Positions 34,649 to 43,741 are shown, numbered from the stretch's first letter. The stretch: DNA of 64,000 nucleotides from DATHTC01 sp963746805 (GCA_963746805.1 CAVVCQ010000003.1:1-64000), one strand, 5' to 3'. Program-made: numbers and translations. The notes: a model not told the origin generated them from the sequence alone.

Positions 34649-35796
34649 GCCGACTGCGCGAGCTCGACCGCGCGGCGGGCGCCGTCGAGCATCGTCGCCT
34701 CCGGGTGGATGTTCGGCCGGCCCGCCTCGGCGAGGATGCGCCGCCCCTCCTCGGCGTTCGTGCCGTCGAGGCGGACGACGATCGGGTAGCGCGACATGTC
34801 GAGCTGGTCGAGCGCCGCGAGGATCCCGCGGGCGACCTCGTCGCAGCGTGTGATCCCGCCGAAGATGTTGAAGAAGATCGACTTCACCTGCGGGTCCCGC
34901 GTGATCACCTCGAGCGCGTCGACCACGCCCTGCGCGTCGCCGCCGCCACCGAGGTCGCAGAAGTTCGCGGGCCGGCCGCCGACGAAGGTGACGACGTCGA
35001 CGGTCGACATCGAGAGCCCGGCGCCGTTGCCGAGCACGCCGACGTCGCCGTCGAGCTTCACGTAGGTGACGCCCTTCTCACGCGCGAAGCGCTCCTCGGC
35101 CGGCACGGCCTCAGGGTCGCGCATCTCGGCGACGTCCTCGTGGCGGTAGAGCGCGTTGTCGTCGACCGTGAACTTCGAGTCGAGTGCCTTGACCTCGCCG
35201 TCGGGCGTGACGATCAGCGGGTTGATCTCGCAGAGCATCGCGTCGGTGCCGACGAAGGCGGCGTAGAGCCGCTCGACGATCGCGGCGAGCTGCTTCTGCT
35301 CGTCCGGGTCCTCGACGCCCGCGCCGTAGACGAGCCTGCGCGCGATCCACGGCTGGTAGCCCTCGAGCGGGTCGACGTGGAGCCGCACGAGCGCCTCGGG
35401 GCTCTCCTCCGCCACCTGCTCGATGTCGACCCCACCCTCCGTCGTGAACATGAACAGCGGCCGCTTCTCGCCCCGGTCGAAGGTGACCGAGAGGTAGTAC
35501 TCCTTCGCGATGTCGGACGCCCGCTCGACCCAGAGGCGGCGGACGACGTGGCCCCTGATGTCCATGCCGAGGATGGCCTCGGCCTGCTCGCGGGCGTCCT
35601 CCGGCGAGTCGGCGAGCTTGATCCCGCCGGCCTTGCCGCGGCCGCCCGTCAGCACCTGCGCCTTCACGACGACCGGGCCGCCGAGCTCGCGCGCCGCCGC
35701 CTCGGCCTCGTCCGGCGTCGTCGCGACCCGACCCTCGGAGACGGGGATCCCGAACCGCGAGAAGAGCTCCTTGCCCTGGTACTCGTAGAGGTCCAT
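34645..35796 (-). CDS. sucC: Succinyl-CoA synthetase beta subunit
   Basis: A 383-residue ATP-grasp subunit: MDLYEYQGKELFSRFGIPV at the start, VVVKAQVLTGGRGKAGGIKL for nucleotide binding, LCEINPLIVTPDGEVKALDS for metal and phosphate, and FFNIFGGITRCDEVARGIL near the C-terminus. It carries the nucleotide- and succinate-side chemistry. First gene of the sucC-methyltransferase-sucD group. Confidence 0.96.
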   Translation of the reverse strand: MDLYEYQGKELFSRFGIPVSEGRVATTPDEAEAAARELGGPVVVKAQVLTGGRGKAGGIKLADSPEDAREQAEAILGMDIRGHVVRRLWVERASDIAKEYYLSVTFDRGEKRPLFMFTTEGGVDIEQVAEESPEALVRLHVDPLEGYQPWIARRLVYGAGVEDPDEQKQLAAIVERLYAAFVGTDAMLCEINPLIVTPDGEVKALDSKFTVDDNALYRHEDVAEMRDPEAVPAEERFAREKGVTYVKLDGDVGVLGNGAGLSMSTVDVVTFVGGRPANFCDLGGGGDAQGVVDALEVITRDPQVKSIFFNIFGGITRCDEVARGILAALDQLDMSRYPIVVRLDGTNAEEGRRILAEAGRPNIHPEATMLDGARRAVELAQSA

Positions 35797-35812
35797 CGGC
35801 CGGGGCGGGATG

Positions 35813-36748
35813 CTAGCTGCGAGCGCTCGCGAGCAGCTCGGCGAAGCGTTCGGCGCCGACGTTCCCGCCCGAGAGGACGACGCCGATCCGGTCGCCGCCG
35901 ATCCTCCCGGCCAGGAGCGCGGCGACCCCGGCGGCGCCGCTCGGCTCGACCACGAGCTTCAGGCGCTCGAAGAGGAACCGCATCGCGTCGACCAGCTCGT
36001 CGTCGCTCACGCTGACGATGCCGGCGACGCGGTCGCGGATGACCGCGAACGGCGCCTCGCCGACGACCGTCGTCTGCAGGCCGTCCGCGATCGTGCGCGG
36101 GACGTCGATCGCCACGCGCCGGCCCTCCTCGAGCGAGCGCCGGACGTCGTCGCCCGTCTCCGGCTCGACGCCCCAGACCTTGCGCCCGTCCGCGGCAACG
36201 GCCGTGCCGGAGAGCAACCCGCCTCCGCCGACCGGCGTGACGAGCACGTCGAGATCGGGCACGTCCTCCAGGAGCTCGAGCGCCGCCGTCCCCTGGCCGG
36301 CCATCACGTGCGGGTGGTCGAACGGCGGCACGAGGGCGAGCCCGCGCTCCTCCGCGAGCTCGCGCCCGAGCGCCTCGCGGTCCTGCGTGTAGCGGTCGTA
36401 CGTCACGACCTCTGCCCCGTATCCGCGTGTTGCCGCGAGCTTCGTCGGCGGCGCGTCCTCGGGCATGAGGATCACCGCAGGCGCACCGAGGAGCGAGGCC
36501 GCGAGCGCGACGGCCTGCGCGTGGTTGCCCGACGAGAACGCGGCGACTCCCGTTCCCGGCGGAAGCTGCGCGATCGTGTTGTAGGCGCCGCGGAACTTGA
36601 AGGCGCCCCCGCGCTGGAGGTTCTCGGCCTTCAGGAAGACGCGCGCGCCGGCGAGCTCGTCCAGCGTGCGCGAGGTGAAGACCGGCGTCCGGTGCGCGAC
36701 CCCGTCGAGACGCGCGGCCGCGGCCTCGACGTCCTCGCGGGCGATCAC
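35813..36748 (-). CDS. Threonine dehydratase-like PLP enzyme
   Basis: A 311-residue fold-type II enzyme. The Lys that binds PLP is in RGGAFKFRGAYNTIA, with substrate loop AFSSGNHAQAVALAASL and phosphate-binding VTPVGGGGLLSGTAVA. Near the C-terminus VVLSGGNVG closes the cofactor site. There is no ACT domain, so it is the short, probably catabolic threonine/serine ammonia-lyase type (a racemase is possible). GTG 36748 overlaps the preceding stop (GTGA). Confidence 0.9.
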   Translation of the reverse strand: MIAREDVEAAAARLDGVAHRTPVFTSRTLDELAGARVFLKAENLQRGGAFKFRGAYNTIAQLPPGTGVAAFSSGNHAQAVALAASLLGAPAVILMPEDAPPTKLAATRGYGAEVVTYDRYTQDREALGRELAEERGLALVPPFDHPHVMAGQGTAALELLEDVPDLDVLVTPVGGGGLLSGTAVAADGRKVWGVEPETGDDVRRSLEEGRRVAIDVPRTIADGLQTTVVGEAPFAVIRDRVAGIVSVSDDELVDAMRFLFERLKLVVEPSGAAGVAALLAGRIGGDRIGVVLSGGNVGAERFAELLASARS

Positions 36749-37803
36749 CCGCGGAGGGAGGCGAGATCGGGGTCGCCCTCGGCGGCCGGGCGGAGGCCCG
36801 GGTCGAGCTCGAGCGCGCGCTCGAGGTGCGCGGCGGCCTGCGTCGTCTGGCCGGCGAGCGCCTCGAAGCACGCCAGGTCGTAGAGGACGATCGCGTCCTC
36901 GCCGAGGTCGTCGAGCGCCTCGCGCAGGATCGCCGCGCCGAGCTCGTACGAGCCCGGCCGGTGGTGGAACGTCGCGCGGGAGAGGGCGTCCCAGCGGCGG
37001 TGGATCTCGTAGAGGCGCCGGAGCTCGCGGATCGGCTCGGCATGGTCGTCGACCCGGAGGTCGAGGATGCGGTCGATCCCCTCGCGCCGCTCCTGCGCCG
37101 CTCCGACCCGCTCGACGACGACGGCGGCGGACTGCTGCCCCCGCGCGTCACCGCCCTGCTCCTGTGCCGCCTCGAGCGCGGCGACCAGGCGGTGCCCGAG
37201 CGGCATCCCGGCCGAGTCGAGGAACGCGGTCTCCATCGCGACGACGACGTCCTCCGAGGCGAGGATGTTCCCCTGGACGGCATAGCCCGGGCCGGTGCGG
37301 TGGCCGGCCCAGTCCAGACAGTCGGCGCCGGTGTGGGCGGCCGCATCGCCGGAGGCGGTGACCGCTCCGAGCTGGCGCGTCTCCCGCTCGTCGTCGTCGG
37401 CGAGCACGCGCGCCAGCGCATCCGCGGGCGAGGCGCCCGCCTCGAGCTCCGCGAGCGCGCGCGGCCCGTAGGCGGCGACGCCCGCGGCCTGCGTCGCAAT
37501 CGCGCCGAGCCCGGCCCGCACCCACGGCACGACCGTCCCCACGGCGAAGTACTTCGACTGCACGGCGCACCCGACCTCGCGGGCTTCGGGGTCGGCGGCG
37601 ACGATCGAGAACGTCGACTTCACGTGCGCTCGCACGGGCTCGATCCTACGCAGCGCGCGCCGGCTCGTCGTGACCCGCTCGCCCGTGTCGAGGAACCGGA
37701 CGAGCACGGTGTCCATCCGGCCGCGCGCCTCGACGACGCAGCGCCGGCCCTTCAGCGCCGCCCGGCGGGGGTTGTTCCCCCAGGCGTACTCGTAGACCAC
37801 CAC
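36745..37803 (-). CDS. DUF1028 protein with an extra N-terminal module and TPR-like C-terminus
   Basis: About 352 residues if read from GTG 37803. Residues 1-60 (VVYEYAWGNNPRRAALKGRR, then VLVRFLDTGERVTTSRRALR) look like a separate small conserved module. The DUF1028 (Ntn-hydrolase-like) domain begins at STFSIVAADPEAREVGCAVQ near residue 63 and includes GIGAIATQAAGV-like and GYAVQGNILASEDVV segments. The last 85 residues contain a TPR-like helix pair (AIVLYDLACFEALAGQTTQA). A DUF1028-only start at GTG 37635 or 37623 is the alternative; no stop separates the parts. Its function is unknown. Confidence 0.72.
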   Translation of the reverse strand: MVVYEYAWGNNPRRAALKGRRCVVEARGRMDTVLVRFLDTGERVTTSRRALRRIEPVRAHVKSTFSIVAADPEAREVGCAVQSKYFAVGTVVPWVRAGLGAIATQAAGVAAYGPRALAELEAGASPADALARVLADDDERETRQLGAVTASGDAAAHTGADCLDWAGHRTGPGYAVQGNILASEDVVVAMETAFLDSAGMPLGHRLVAALEAAQEQGGDARGQQSAAVVVERVGAAQERREGIDRILDLRVDDHAEPIRELRRLYEIHRRWDALSRATFHHRPGSYELGAAILREALDDLGEDAIVLYDLACFEALAGQTTQAAAHLERALELDPGLRPAAEGDPDLASLRG

Positions 37804-37846
37804 CCCGAGATGTTGCAGACGCGAGCGTTCGTGGCATAGGAGCGCA

Positions 37847-37880
37847 CCCTGTAGCTTCAGGGCCCGCCCCGAGCAGGAGG
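37847..37880 (+). promoter_or_regulatory. Leader hairpin and strong ribosome-binding site of the acidic peptide
   Basis: A small stem-loop CCCTG-N6-CAGGG (37847-37862) is followed by a perfect AGGAGG (37875-37880) five bases before ATG 37886. This is one of the best ribosome sites in the window. The site supports real, probably strong, translation from 37886. A weak TTGCAG (37812-37817) with ATAGGA about 17 bp later could be the promoter. Confidence 0.5.
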
Positions 37881-37885
37881 ACGCG

Positions 37886-38029
37886 ATGGAATCCGACGAG
37901 ACCCTCTCCGACGACGAGATCGAGACCACCGGCGGCGCCGCGATCGCCGCGGAGACGGCCGACGCCGACGACAAGGACGCGGACGCTGACGACTCCGACT
38001 CGGACGCCGACGCGGACGACCCCAGCTAG
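37886..38029 (+). CDS. Very acidic 47-residue peptide before a cupin-4 oxygenase
   Basis: Opens MESDETLSDDEIETTGG, then AAIAAETADADDKDADAD and a Ser/Asp/Ala tail ending DPS. About half the residues are Asp or Glu. A GG pair near residue 16 divides a leader-like front from an Asp/Ala-repeat back half, as in some ribosomally made, modified peptides. The next gene encodes a cupin-4 oxygenase, a fold that can hydroxylate Asp/Asn/Arg/His side chains. However, the cupin has no start codon of its own. Removing one base at the TAG (38027-38029) would fuse the two frames. The peptide could therefore instead be the acidic N-terminus of that enzyme. Confidence 0.6.
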   Translation: MESDETLSDDEIETTGGAAIAAETADADDKDADADDSDSDADADDPS

Positions 38030-38030
38030 C

Positions 38031-39182
38031 CCCGCGGCGCTCCTCCGCGCGATCGCGCCGATCGCGCCCGAGGAGTTCCTCGCGGAGCACTGGGAGCGAA
38101 CCCCGCTGCACGTCGCGCGCGGGGAGGCGGGTCGGTTCGACGACCTCCTCTCCGCGCGCGAGACGGTGCGGATGCTGGAGGAGCCCGGCCTGCGCGCGCC
38201 GGGCTTTCGCCTCGTGCAGGCCGACGCGGCGCACGAGGCGCGCGACTACACCGTCGACCTCTCCTGGCGCCCGACGCCGTTCACGGGGACGGCCCAGCCG
38301 CGCTACGTCGTCGCCGCCTTCGCGGCCGGGGCGACGCTCGTCCTCCAGGGCCTGCACCTGCACCGCGCTTCGACGGCCGTGTTCTGCCGGCTGCTCGAGG
38401 CCTACCTCGGTCACCCGGCGCAGCTGAACGCCTACTTCACGCCGCGGCACTCGCAAGGGCTGCCCGTCCACCACGACACACATGACGTCTTCGTCCTGCA
38501 GGTGTCGGGGCGCAAGCGCTGGCTCGTCTACGACCCGGTCTGGGAGCTCCCGCTGAAGCACCAGCGCTACGACGAGGCGATGGGCGCGCCGGGCGAGACG
38601 GTGCTCGACGTCGTGCTCGAGGCCGGCGACACGCTCTACCTCCCGCGCGGGTGGATGCACGAGGCCCTGACCTCGGACGAGGACTCGCTGCACCTCACGG
38701 TCGGGGTCAACGTCGCGGCGTGGGCCGACGCCGTACGCGGGGCGGTGGCGCGGGCCGAGGACGACGTCGAGTTCCGGCGCGGGGTGCCGGACGACGCAAC
38801 GGGCGCGGACGGGTTGCTCGACCGGCTCGGGGCGGAGCTCGAGCCCGAGCGCGTCGCGGCGGCGCGGCGGCGCGCGTTCGTCGACGGGCGGCGGCCGATC
38901 CTGACCGGGCAGCTCGAGCAGCTCCGGCGGCTCGACGCGATCGGCCCGGAGACGATCGTCGAGCGGCGCGAGACGGTGATCGCCGAGCTCGACGGCGACG
39001 TCCTGCGGTTCGAGGGCAAGGCGATCCGCTTCCCGCCGCAGGCGCTCGACGCGCTGGGCGCGCTCGTGGAGGCCGAGGGCCCCGTCGCGCTCGCGGACCT
39101 GCCCGGGCGGCTCGATGACGCGGGCCGCGCCGTCCTCGCACGCCGGCTCGTGCGCGAGGGCTTCCTCCTGGCGCGCTCCTAG
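38031..39182 (+). CDS. Cupin-4 (JmjC-like) Fe(II)/2-oxoglutarate oxygenase
   Basis: About 383 residues of the ribosomal-oxygenase (YcfD/NO66-like) family. The conserved N-terminus APEEFLAEHWERTPLHVARG starts near 38070. The iron site is HHD in QGLPVHHDTHDVFVLQVSGR, with the second His in LYLPRGWMHEALT. RKRW is the likely 2-oxoglutarate-side segment. A winged-helix-like C-terminus ends FLLARS. The first ATG in frame (38166) would remove about 40 conserved residues, and no ATG/GTG/TTG lies near 38031. The start is therefore lost to a frameshift or lies in the acidic frame upstream. The target could be a ribosomal protein or the acidic peptide (inference). Confidence 0.88.
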   Translation, partial: PAALLRAIAPIAPEEFLAEHWERTPLHVARGEAGRFDDLLSARETVRMLEEPGLRAPGFRLVQADAAHEARDYTVDLSWRPTPFTGTAQPRYVVAAFAAGATLVLQGLHLHRASTAVFCRLLEAYLGHPAQLNAYFTPRHSQGLPVHHDTHDVFVLQVSGRKRWLVYDPVWELPLKHQRYDEAMGAPGETVLDVVLEAGDTLYLPRGWMHEALTSDEDSLHLTVGVNVAAWADAVRGAVARAEDDVEFRRGVPDDATGADGLLDRLGAELEPERVAAARRRAFVDGRRPILTGQLEQLRRLDAIGPETIVERRETVIAELDGDVLRFEGKAIRFPPQALDALGALVEAEGPVALADLPGRLDDAGRAVLARRLVREGFLLARS

Positions 39183-40087
39183 GAAACGAAGGTCACGTGG
39201 AAGGACCGCGGCGGCCGCGGCTCCTTCGCGCGGCACGTCAGCAGTTGCGGCTCGCCGAACCGCCGGTCTACACGCACGCGGTACGTCTCCCCCGAGACCT
39301 CTGCGAGCAGCTCGACCTCCGAGACGCCGTCGCCGAGGCTCTGCCGGCCGATCACGCGCAGGTCGTGGAAGCCGGTCAGGCCGGTTCGCTCCCGCACGGC
39401 CGCCTCGGCCGCCTGCACCGGGAACGGGTCGGAGGAGCGGCCGCGGTAGCAGCCGAGGTCGATCCGGCCCTCGAGGTAGCTGCCGAGGACGCGCGGCGCC
39501 TCCTCCCGCCCGACCCGGCCGAAGAAGAGCCCCTCGGGGAGCACGACGAGGTTGCCGGCGAAGCGGTCGCCGCCGACGTGACTCGTCTGCCACACCCAGC
39601 CGTCCGGCGCGAGCCCGCTGAGGTTGCGGCAGAGCTCCTGGCCGTACTTCGCGCAGCAGCGGTCGCGGATGCCGTGGGCGCAGACGAGCAGGAGCGGATG
39701 CCCGACCGGGTCGCCCGGGCCCTCGCCGCCGCGGAGCATCGCGACGAGGTCGAGGTCCGCGAGCCCGCCGTGCGTCGCGAGCTCGAAGCGGCGGAAGCGG
39801 CCGGGCGTCGTCCCGTAGAGGACGGTGACCCGGTCGCGGCGTCCCTCACCCGGGCGCTTGACGAGGAAGAGGCGCGAGCCCGCGACCTCGGCCAGCTGCG
39901 CCGCCAGTCGCTCGCGCAGGCCGCCGGCGAACACGGTCGAATCGATGGGCTCGTAGGGCCAGTGACCGCCGTACTCGACGAGGAGCCACGCGCCGATCCG
40001 GCTCGCGGTGCCGGGCAGCGGGTCGCCGCGCTCCGCCGCCTCGTCCGCGCAGAGCGGGCGCGACCGGTCGAGCACGCGCGGGGTCAC
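39179..40087 (-). CDS. Sucrase/ferredoxin-like (thioredoxin-fold 2Fe-2S) protein
   Basis: A 302-residue member of the sucraseferredoxin-like family. The cluster-binding part reads LVCAHGIRDRCCAKYGQELC, followed by WQTSHVGGDRFAGNLVVLPE, where the conserved His lies. N-terminal sequence SRIGAWLLVEYGGHWPYEP is typical. These cytoplasmic proteins bind a [2Fe-2S] cluster; their role is unclear. GTG 40087 overlaps the methyltransferase stop (GTGA), and the 3' end overlaps the convergent cupin gene by 3 bp. Confidence 0.85.
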   Translation of the reverse strand: MTPRVLDRSRPLCADEAAERGDPLPGTASRIGAWLLVEYGGHWPYEPIDSTVFAGGLRERLAAQLAEVAGSRLFLVKRPGEGRRDRVTVLYGTTPGRFRRFELATHGGLADLDLVAMLRGGEGPGDPVGHPLLLVCAHGIRDRCCAKYGQELCRNLSGLAPDGWVWQTSHVGGDRFAGNLVVLPEGLFFGRVGREEAPRVLGSYLEGRIDLGCYRGRSSDPFPVQAAEAAVRERTGLTGFHDLRVIGRQSLGDGVSEVELLAEVSGETYRVRVDRRFGEPQLLTCRAKEPRPPRSFHVTFVS

Positions 40088-41248
40088 GCCGGGACCGCGA
40101 TCCGGTCGCCGAGCAACCGCTCCAGCGCGTGGTCGAAGCCGAGGGCGCGCTTCAGCTCGACGTACTCGCGCGCGAGCTTCTCCGTGTCGCGGCCCGGGCG
40201 CCGCCGGGCGCGGATGAGGACGTTCTTCGGCGTGTGCTCGAGCTCGACGAACTCGACGAGCTGGACGTCGTAGCCGGCGAGGCCGAGCAGCTGCGCCCGC
40301 GCGGCGTCGGTGACCTCGGCGGCGAAGCGCTCGCGGAGCACGCCGTGGCGCAGGAGCGGCGTGAGCGTCGCGTTGTCGAGCTGGGAGAAGAGCTCGTGCT
40401 GGCAGCACGGCACCGCGAGGATCACCTCGGCCTCCCACTCGACCGCCTTCGCGAGCGCGGCGTCGGTGGCCGTGTCGCAGGCGTGGAGGCTGACGACGAG
40501 GTCGGCCCGCTCGAACCCGTCCGCGCCCGCGATGTCGCCGACCGCGAAGCGCAGGCCCTCGGCGCCGAGTCGGCCCGCGAGCGCGGCGCAGTCCGCGACG
40601 ACGTCCTCCTTCAGGTCGAGCCCGAGCATGTCCACCGTCCGCCCGTGCCGCTCGACGAGCAGGTGGTGCAGCGCGAAGGTGAGGTACGAGCGCCCGCTGC
40701 CGAAGTCGACCACCCGCAGCGGGTCGCGCTCGGGCAGCGCCGGGAGCACGTCCTCGACCAGCTCGAGGAAGCGGTTGACCTGGCGGTACTTGTCGTGCCG
40801 CTTCGCCCGCACCGCGCCGGTCGGCGTCATCACGCCGAGCTCGACGAGGAAGGGCACCGGCTCGCCCTCCGGGAGCACGCGCTGCTTGCGGCGGTCGTGC
40901 GTCTCGTCGGCGTGCGGGCGCGTCGGGGGCCGCTCGAGCACGCGGGCGCTGCGGCCGCCGGCGAGCACCTGGAGGTCGGCGTCGGGCCCGTGCAGCAGTC
41001 CCTGCCGGTACTCGCCGCGCAGCAGCTCGACGAGCCGGTCGCCGTGTCTGCTCGCGCGTGAGGTTCTCGTCGGTCGTCCGCGTCGCGAAGTGGCTCGTCC
41101 ACTGGTAGCGGCGCCCCGACGCGACGGTCACCGGCCGCACCGTGAGCCGCCGCGGCACGTCGGCGCCCCGCCGCCGCGGGCCGCTCAGCGACGCCTGCGT
41201 GAGCGCGTCGTCGCCGAGCAGCCGGTCGACCGCCTGCTCGACCGTCAC
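40084..41248 (-). CDS. SAM-dependent methyltransferase, one surplus base near 41052
   Basis: Reads as one roughly 387-residue protein if a single base is dropped near 41052. The N-terminal part from GTG 41248 (YQWTSHFATRTTDENLTRE) joins to DRLVELLRGEYRQGLLHGPD in the next frame. The catalytic part has LRVVDFGSGRSYLTFALHHL (SAM loop), VDMLGLDLKEDVVADCA, VVSLHACDTATDAAL and a Cys-Cys segment AVPCCQHELF. The last is typical of a methyltransferase subgroup with a probable RNA or protein target (not known). GTG 41248 overlaps the carboxylase stop (GTGA), confirming both gene ends. Confidence 0.84.
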
Positions 41249-43010
41249 TCGTCCACCACCACGCAGACAACCTGCCCGGCCGAGACGGTCTCACCCGCGG
41301 CGACGGAGAGCTCACGCGACGACGCCGTCCCGATGCGCGTGCACCTCGTTCTCCATCTTCATGGCCTCGATCACCGCGAGCACCTGGCCCGCGGTGACGC
41401 TGTCGCCCTCGGCGACCTCGACGGCGAGCACCGTCCCCTGCATCGGCGTCACGACCGCGTCGCGGCCGCCGCCACCCGTGCCGCCGCTGCGGCCGCGCTC
41501 GGCGCGCGCGCGGGCGAGCTCGCGCCACGGCGCCTCGGGCTCGCGGACACGGACGGAGAACCGGCGCCCCGCGACCTCGACGAGGCGGTCGCGCGCGACC
41601 GTGGCACGACCGTCCGAGGCCGGTGCCGCGGCGAAGGCCGGCGACAGCTCGGCCGCCCGCGCCGCCAGCTCCTCGGACTCGACCACCCCGTGGCAGGTCT
41701 CGGCGGCGACGAAGCACGGGTGCTCGAGCAGCGCGCGATGGAAGCCGAGCAGGGTCGTCACGCCGCCGATCTCGAACTCCTCGAGCGCGCGCAGCATCCG
41801 CATCCGCGCCTGCTCGCGGTCGGGCGCATGGACGATCAGCTTCGCGACCATCGGGTCGTAGAGCGGCAGGATCTCCGCGCCGGCCTCGACGCCCGAGTCG
41901 ACGCGGACGCCCGGCCCCGCGGGCTCGCGGTAGTGCGTGATGCGCCCCGGGCTCGGCAGGAAGCCGGTGGCCGGGTCCTCGGCGTTGACGCGGCACTCGA
42001 TCGCGTGGCCGCGGAGCACGCACGTCCTCCTGCGCGACCGAGAGCGGCTCGCCCGCCGCGATCAGCACCTGCTCGCGGACGAGGTCCAGCCCCGTCGCCA
42101 GCTCCGTGACGGTGTGCTCGACCTGGATCCGGGTGTTCATCTCGAGGAAGAAGTACTCGCCCTCGCGCGAGAGCAGCCCCTCGATCGTCCCGGCGCCGCG
42201 GTAGTCGACGGCACGCGCCGCGTCGACCGCGATCCGCCCGATCCGCGCTCGCAGCTCCTCGTCGACCGCCGGCGAGGGCGTCTCCTCGACGAGCTTCTGG
42301 TGGCGGCGCTGGATCGTGCAGTCGCGCTCGCCGAGATGGATGACGTTCCCGTGCGCGTCGGCGAGCACCTGCACCTCGACGTGGCGCGGATCCTCGAGGT
42401 AGCGCTCGAGGTAGACCGTCGCGTCGGAGAAGTACGCCTCGCCCTCGCGCCGCGCCGACTCGAACGCGCGCTCCGCCTCGTCCGCCGTCCGCACGATCTT
42501 GAGGCCCTTCCCGCCGCCGCCGGCCGACGCCTTGATCGCGAGCGGCCAGCCGAGCTCGTCGCCGAGGCGCACGAGGTCGGCGGCGGAGGCGAGCGGCTCC
42601 GTCGTGCCCGGGACGATCGGCACGCCCGCGGCCTGCATCCGCTCCCGCGCGGCGATCTTCGAGCCCATCGCCTCGATCGCGCCCGGCGGCGGCCCGATCC
42701 AGACGAGCCCCGCCGCCTCGACCGCGCGGGCGAAGTCGGCGTTCTCGGCGAGGAAGCCGTAGCCGGGATGGACCGCCTGCGCTCCGGCGCGCAGCGCGAC
42801 CTCGACGATCCGCTCGCCGACGAGGTAGCTCTGCGCCGCGGGCCCCGGGCCGATCGCGTACGCCTCGTCGGCCGCGCGGACGTGCCGCGACCCGGCGTCG
42901 GGGTCCGAGTAGACGGCGACGCACCCGATCCCGAGCTCCCGCAGCGTGCGGAAGACGCGGACGGCGATCTCGCCGCGGTTCGCGACCAGGACTTTCTCGA
43001 AGGCTGCCAC
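41245..43010 (-). CDS. Acyl-CoA carboxylase alpha subunit (biotin carboxylase-BCCP), two surplus bases
   Basis: Carboxylates biotin and carries it for acetyl- or propionyl-CoA carboxylation. The biotin carboxylase domain starts FEKVLVANRGEIAVRVFRTL, with KASAGGGGKGLKI (ATP loop), HVEVQVLADAHGNVIHLGER and FLEMNTRIQVEHTVTE. The biotinyl site is IEAMKMENEV near the C-terminus. Two single extra bases break the frame. One near 42023 (...AQEDV then RGHAIECRVNAEDPATGF) and one near 41290 (before ELSVAAGETVSAGQVV). After correction it is 587 residues, the family's normal length, and ends with GTGA overlap to the methyltransferase. The beta subunit is encoded at 49.4 kb. Confidence 0.92.
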
Positions 43011-43032
43011 GGCTCCGTATTCTCCCTGGCGG

Positions 43033-43581
43033 ATGGGGCTCCCGGATCAGCTCACCGTCGCACGCGCGCTCTCGGTGCCGCTGGTCGTGCTCCTCTTCGA
43101 GCTCGACTTCCCGAACCACGACTACTGGGCGACCGCCCTCTTCGTCGTCGCCATGTCGACGGACTGGCTCGACGGCCGGATCGCTCGGCGGCGCGGCCGC
43201 ACGTCGGCGCTCGGCTCGCTCCTCGACCCGATCGCGGACAAGCTCCTCGTGCTCTGCGTCCTCGTCGTGCTCATCGACCAGGGCGTGTTCCCCGGGTGGA
43301 TGGTGGCGGCGATCGTGGCGCGCGAGCTGCTCGTCTCGGGCCTGCGGCTCGGGGCGATCGAGCGCGGCATCGTGATCCCGGCGCGCGATCTCGGGAAGCT
43401 GAAGACGTGGTCGCAGGCGCTGGCCGCGGCGATCGGCGGACTCGCGGCCGGCGGGCTCTGGTCGGACGCCTTCGCCTGGTGGGCGCTGCTCGTCGCGGTC
43501 GTGCTCACCTGGATCTCGGGGCTCGACTACGCCCGCAGCGCCCCGGCGCTCTTCCGTCGGCGCGCGGTCGCCTCGCCCTAG
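43033..43581 (+). CDS. pgsA: CDP-diacylglycerol-glycerol-3-phosphate phosphatidyltransferase
   Basis: A 182-residue membrane enzyme making phosphatidylglycerol phosphate from CDP-diacylglycerol. The CDP-alcohol phosphotransferase motif D-x2-DG-x2-AR-x8-G-x3-D-x3-D is complete in TDWLDGRIARRRGRTSALGS plus LLDPIADK. Hydrophobic helices flank it. ATG 43033 (GLPDQLTVARALSVPLVVLL) faces the carboxylase gene, 22 bp apart. Confidence 0.92.
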   Translation: MGLPDQLTVARALSVPLVVLLFELDFPNHDYWATALFVVAMSTDWLDGRIARRRGRTSALGSLLDPIADKLLVLCVLVVLIDQGVFPGWMVAAIVARELLVSGLRLGAIERGIVIPARDLGKLKTWSQALAAAIGGLAAGGLWSDAFAWWALLVAVVLTWISGLDYARSAPALFRRRAVASP

Positions 43582-43709
43582 GCGTCCTCGCCGCCGGGCA
43601 GCCCGGCGCGCCACCACGGGCTCTCCTCCGGCTGCGGCTCGTCGCCGAGCGCCGCGACGATCGCGTCGAGCTCCTCGGGCTCCGGCTCTGGCGTGACGTC
43701 GAGCTCCAC
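43578..43709 (-). CDS. Acyl-CoA carboxylase epsilon-like peptide (43 aa)
   Basis: From GTG 43709 the frame reads VELDVTPEPEPEELDAIVAA, then SPWWRAGLPGGEDA and stop. The PEELDAIVAAL helix followed by a short linker and a Trp-containing WWRAGL end resembles the small epsilon subunit of actinobacterial acyl-CoA carboxylases, which bridges alpha and beta subunits. The alpha gene lies 0.6 kb downstream on the same strand, with pgsA between on the other strand. Too short for firm homology; assignment by pattern. Confidence 0.55.
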   Translation of the reverse strand: MELDVTPEPEPEELDAIVAALGDEPQPEESPWWRAGLPGGEDA

Positions 43710-43741
43710 GGCCGGATTCAAGCAGCGCCGTGGTCGCGCCG

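Noticed and set aside
37986..38030. CTG 37986 as start of the cupin-4 gene
   Set aside because: It would add a Thr/Arg/Pro-rich lead-in from the shadow frame of the acidic peptide, with no ribosome site. A frameshift or fusion explains the missing start better.
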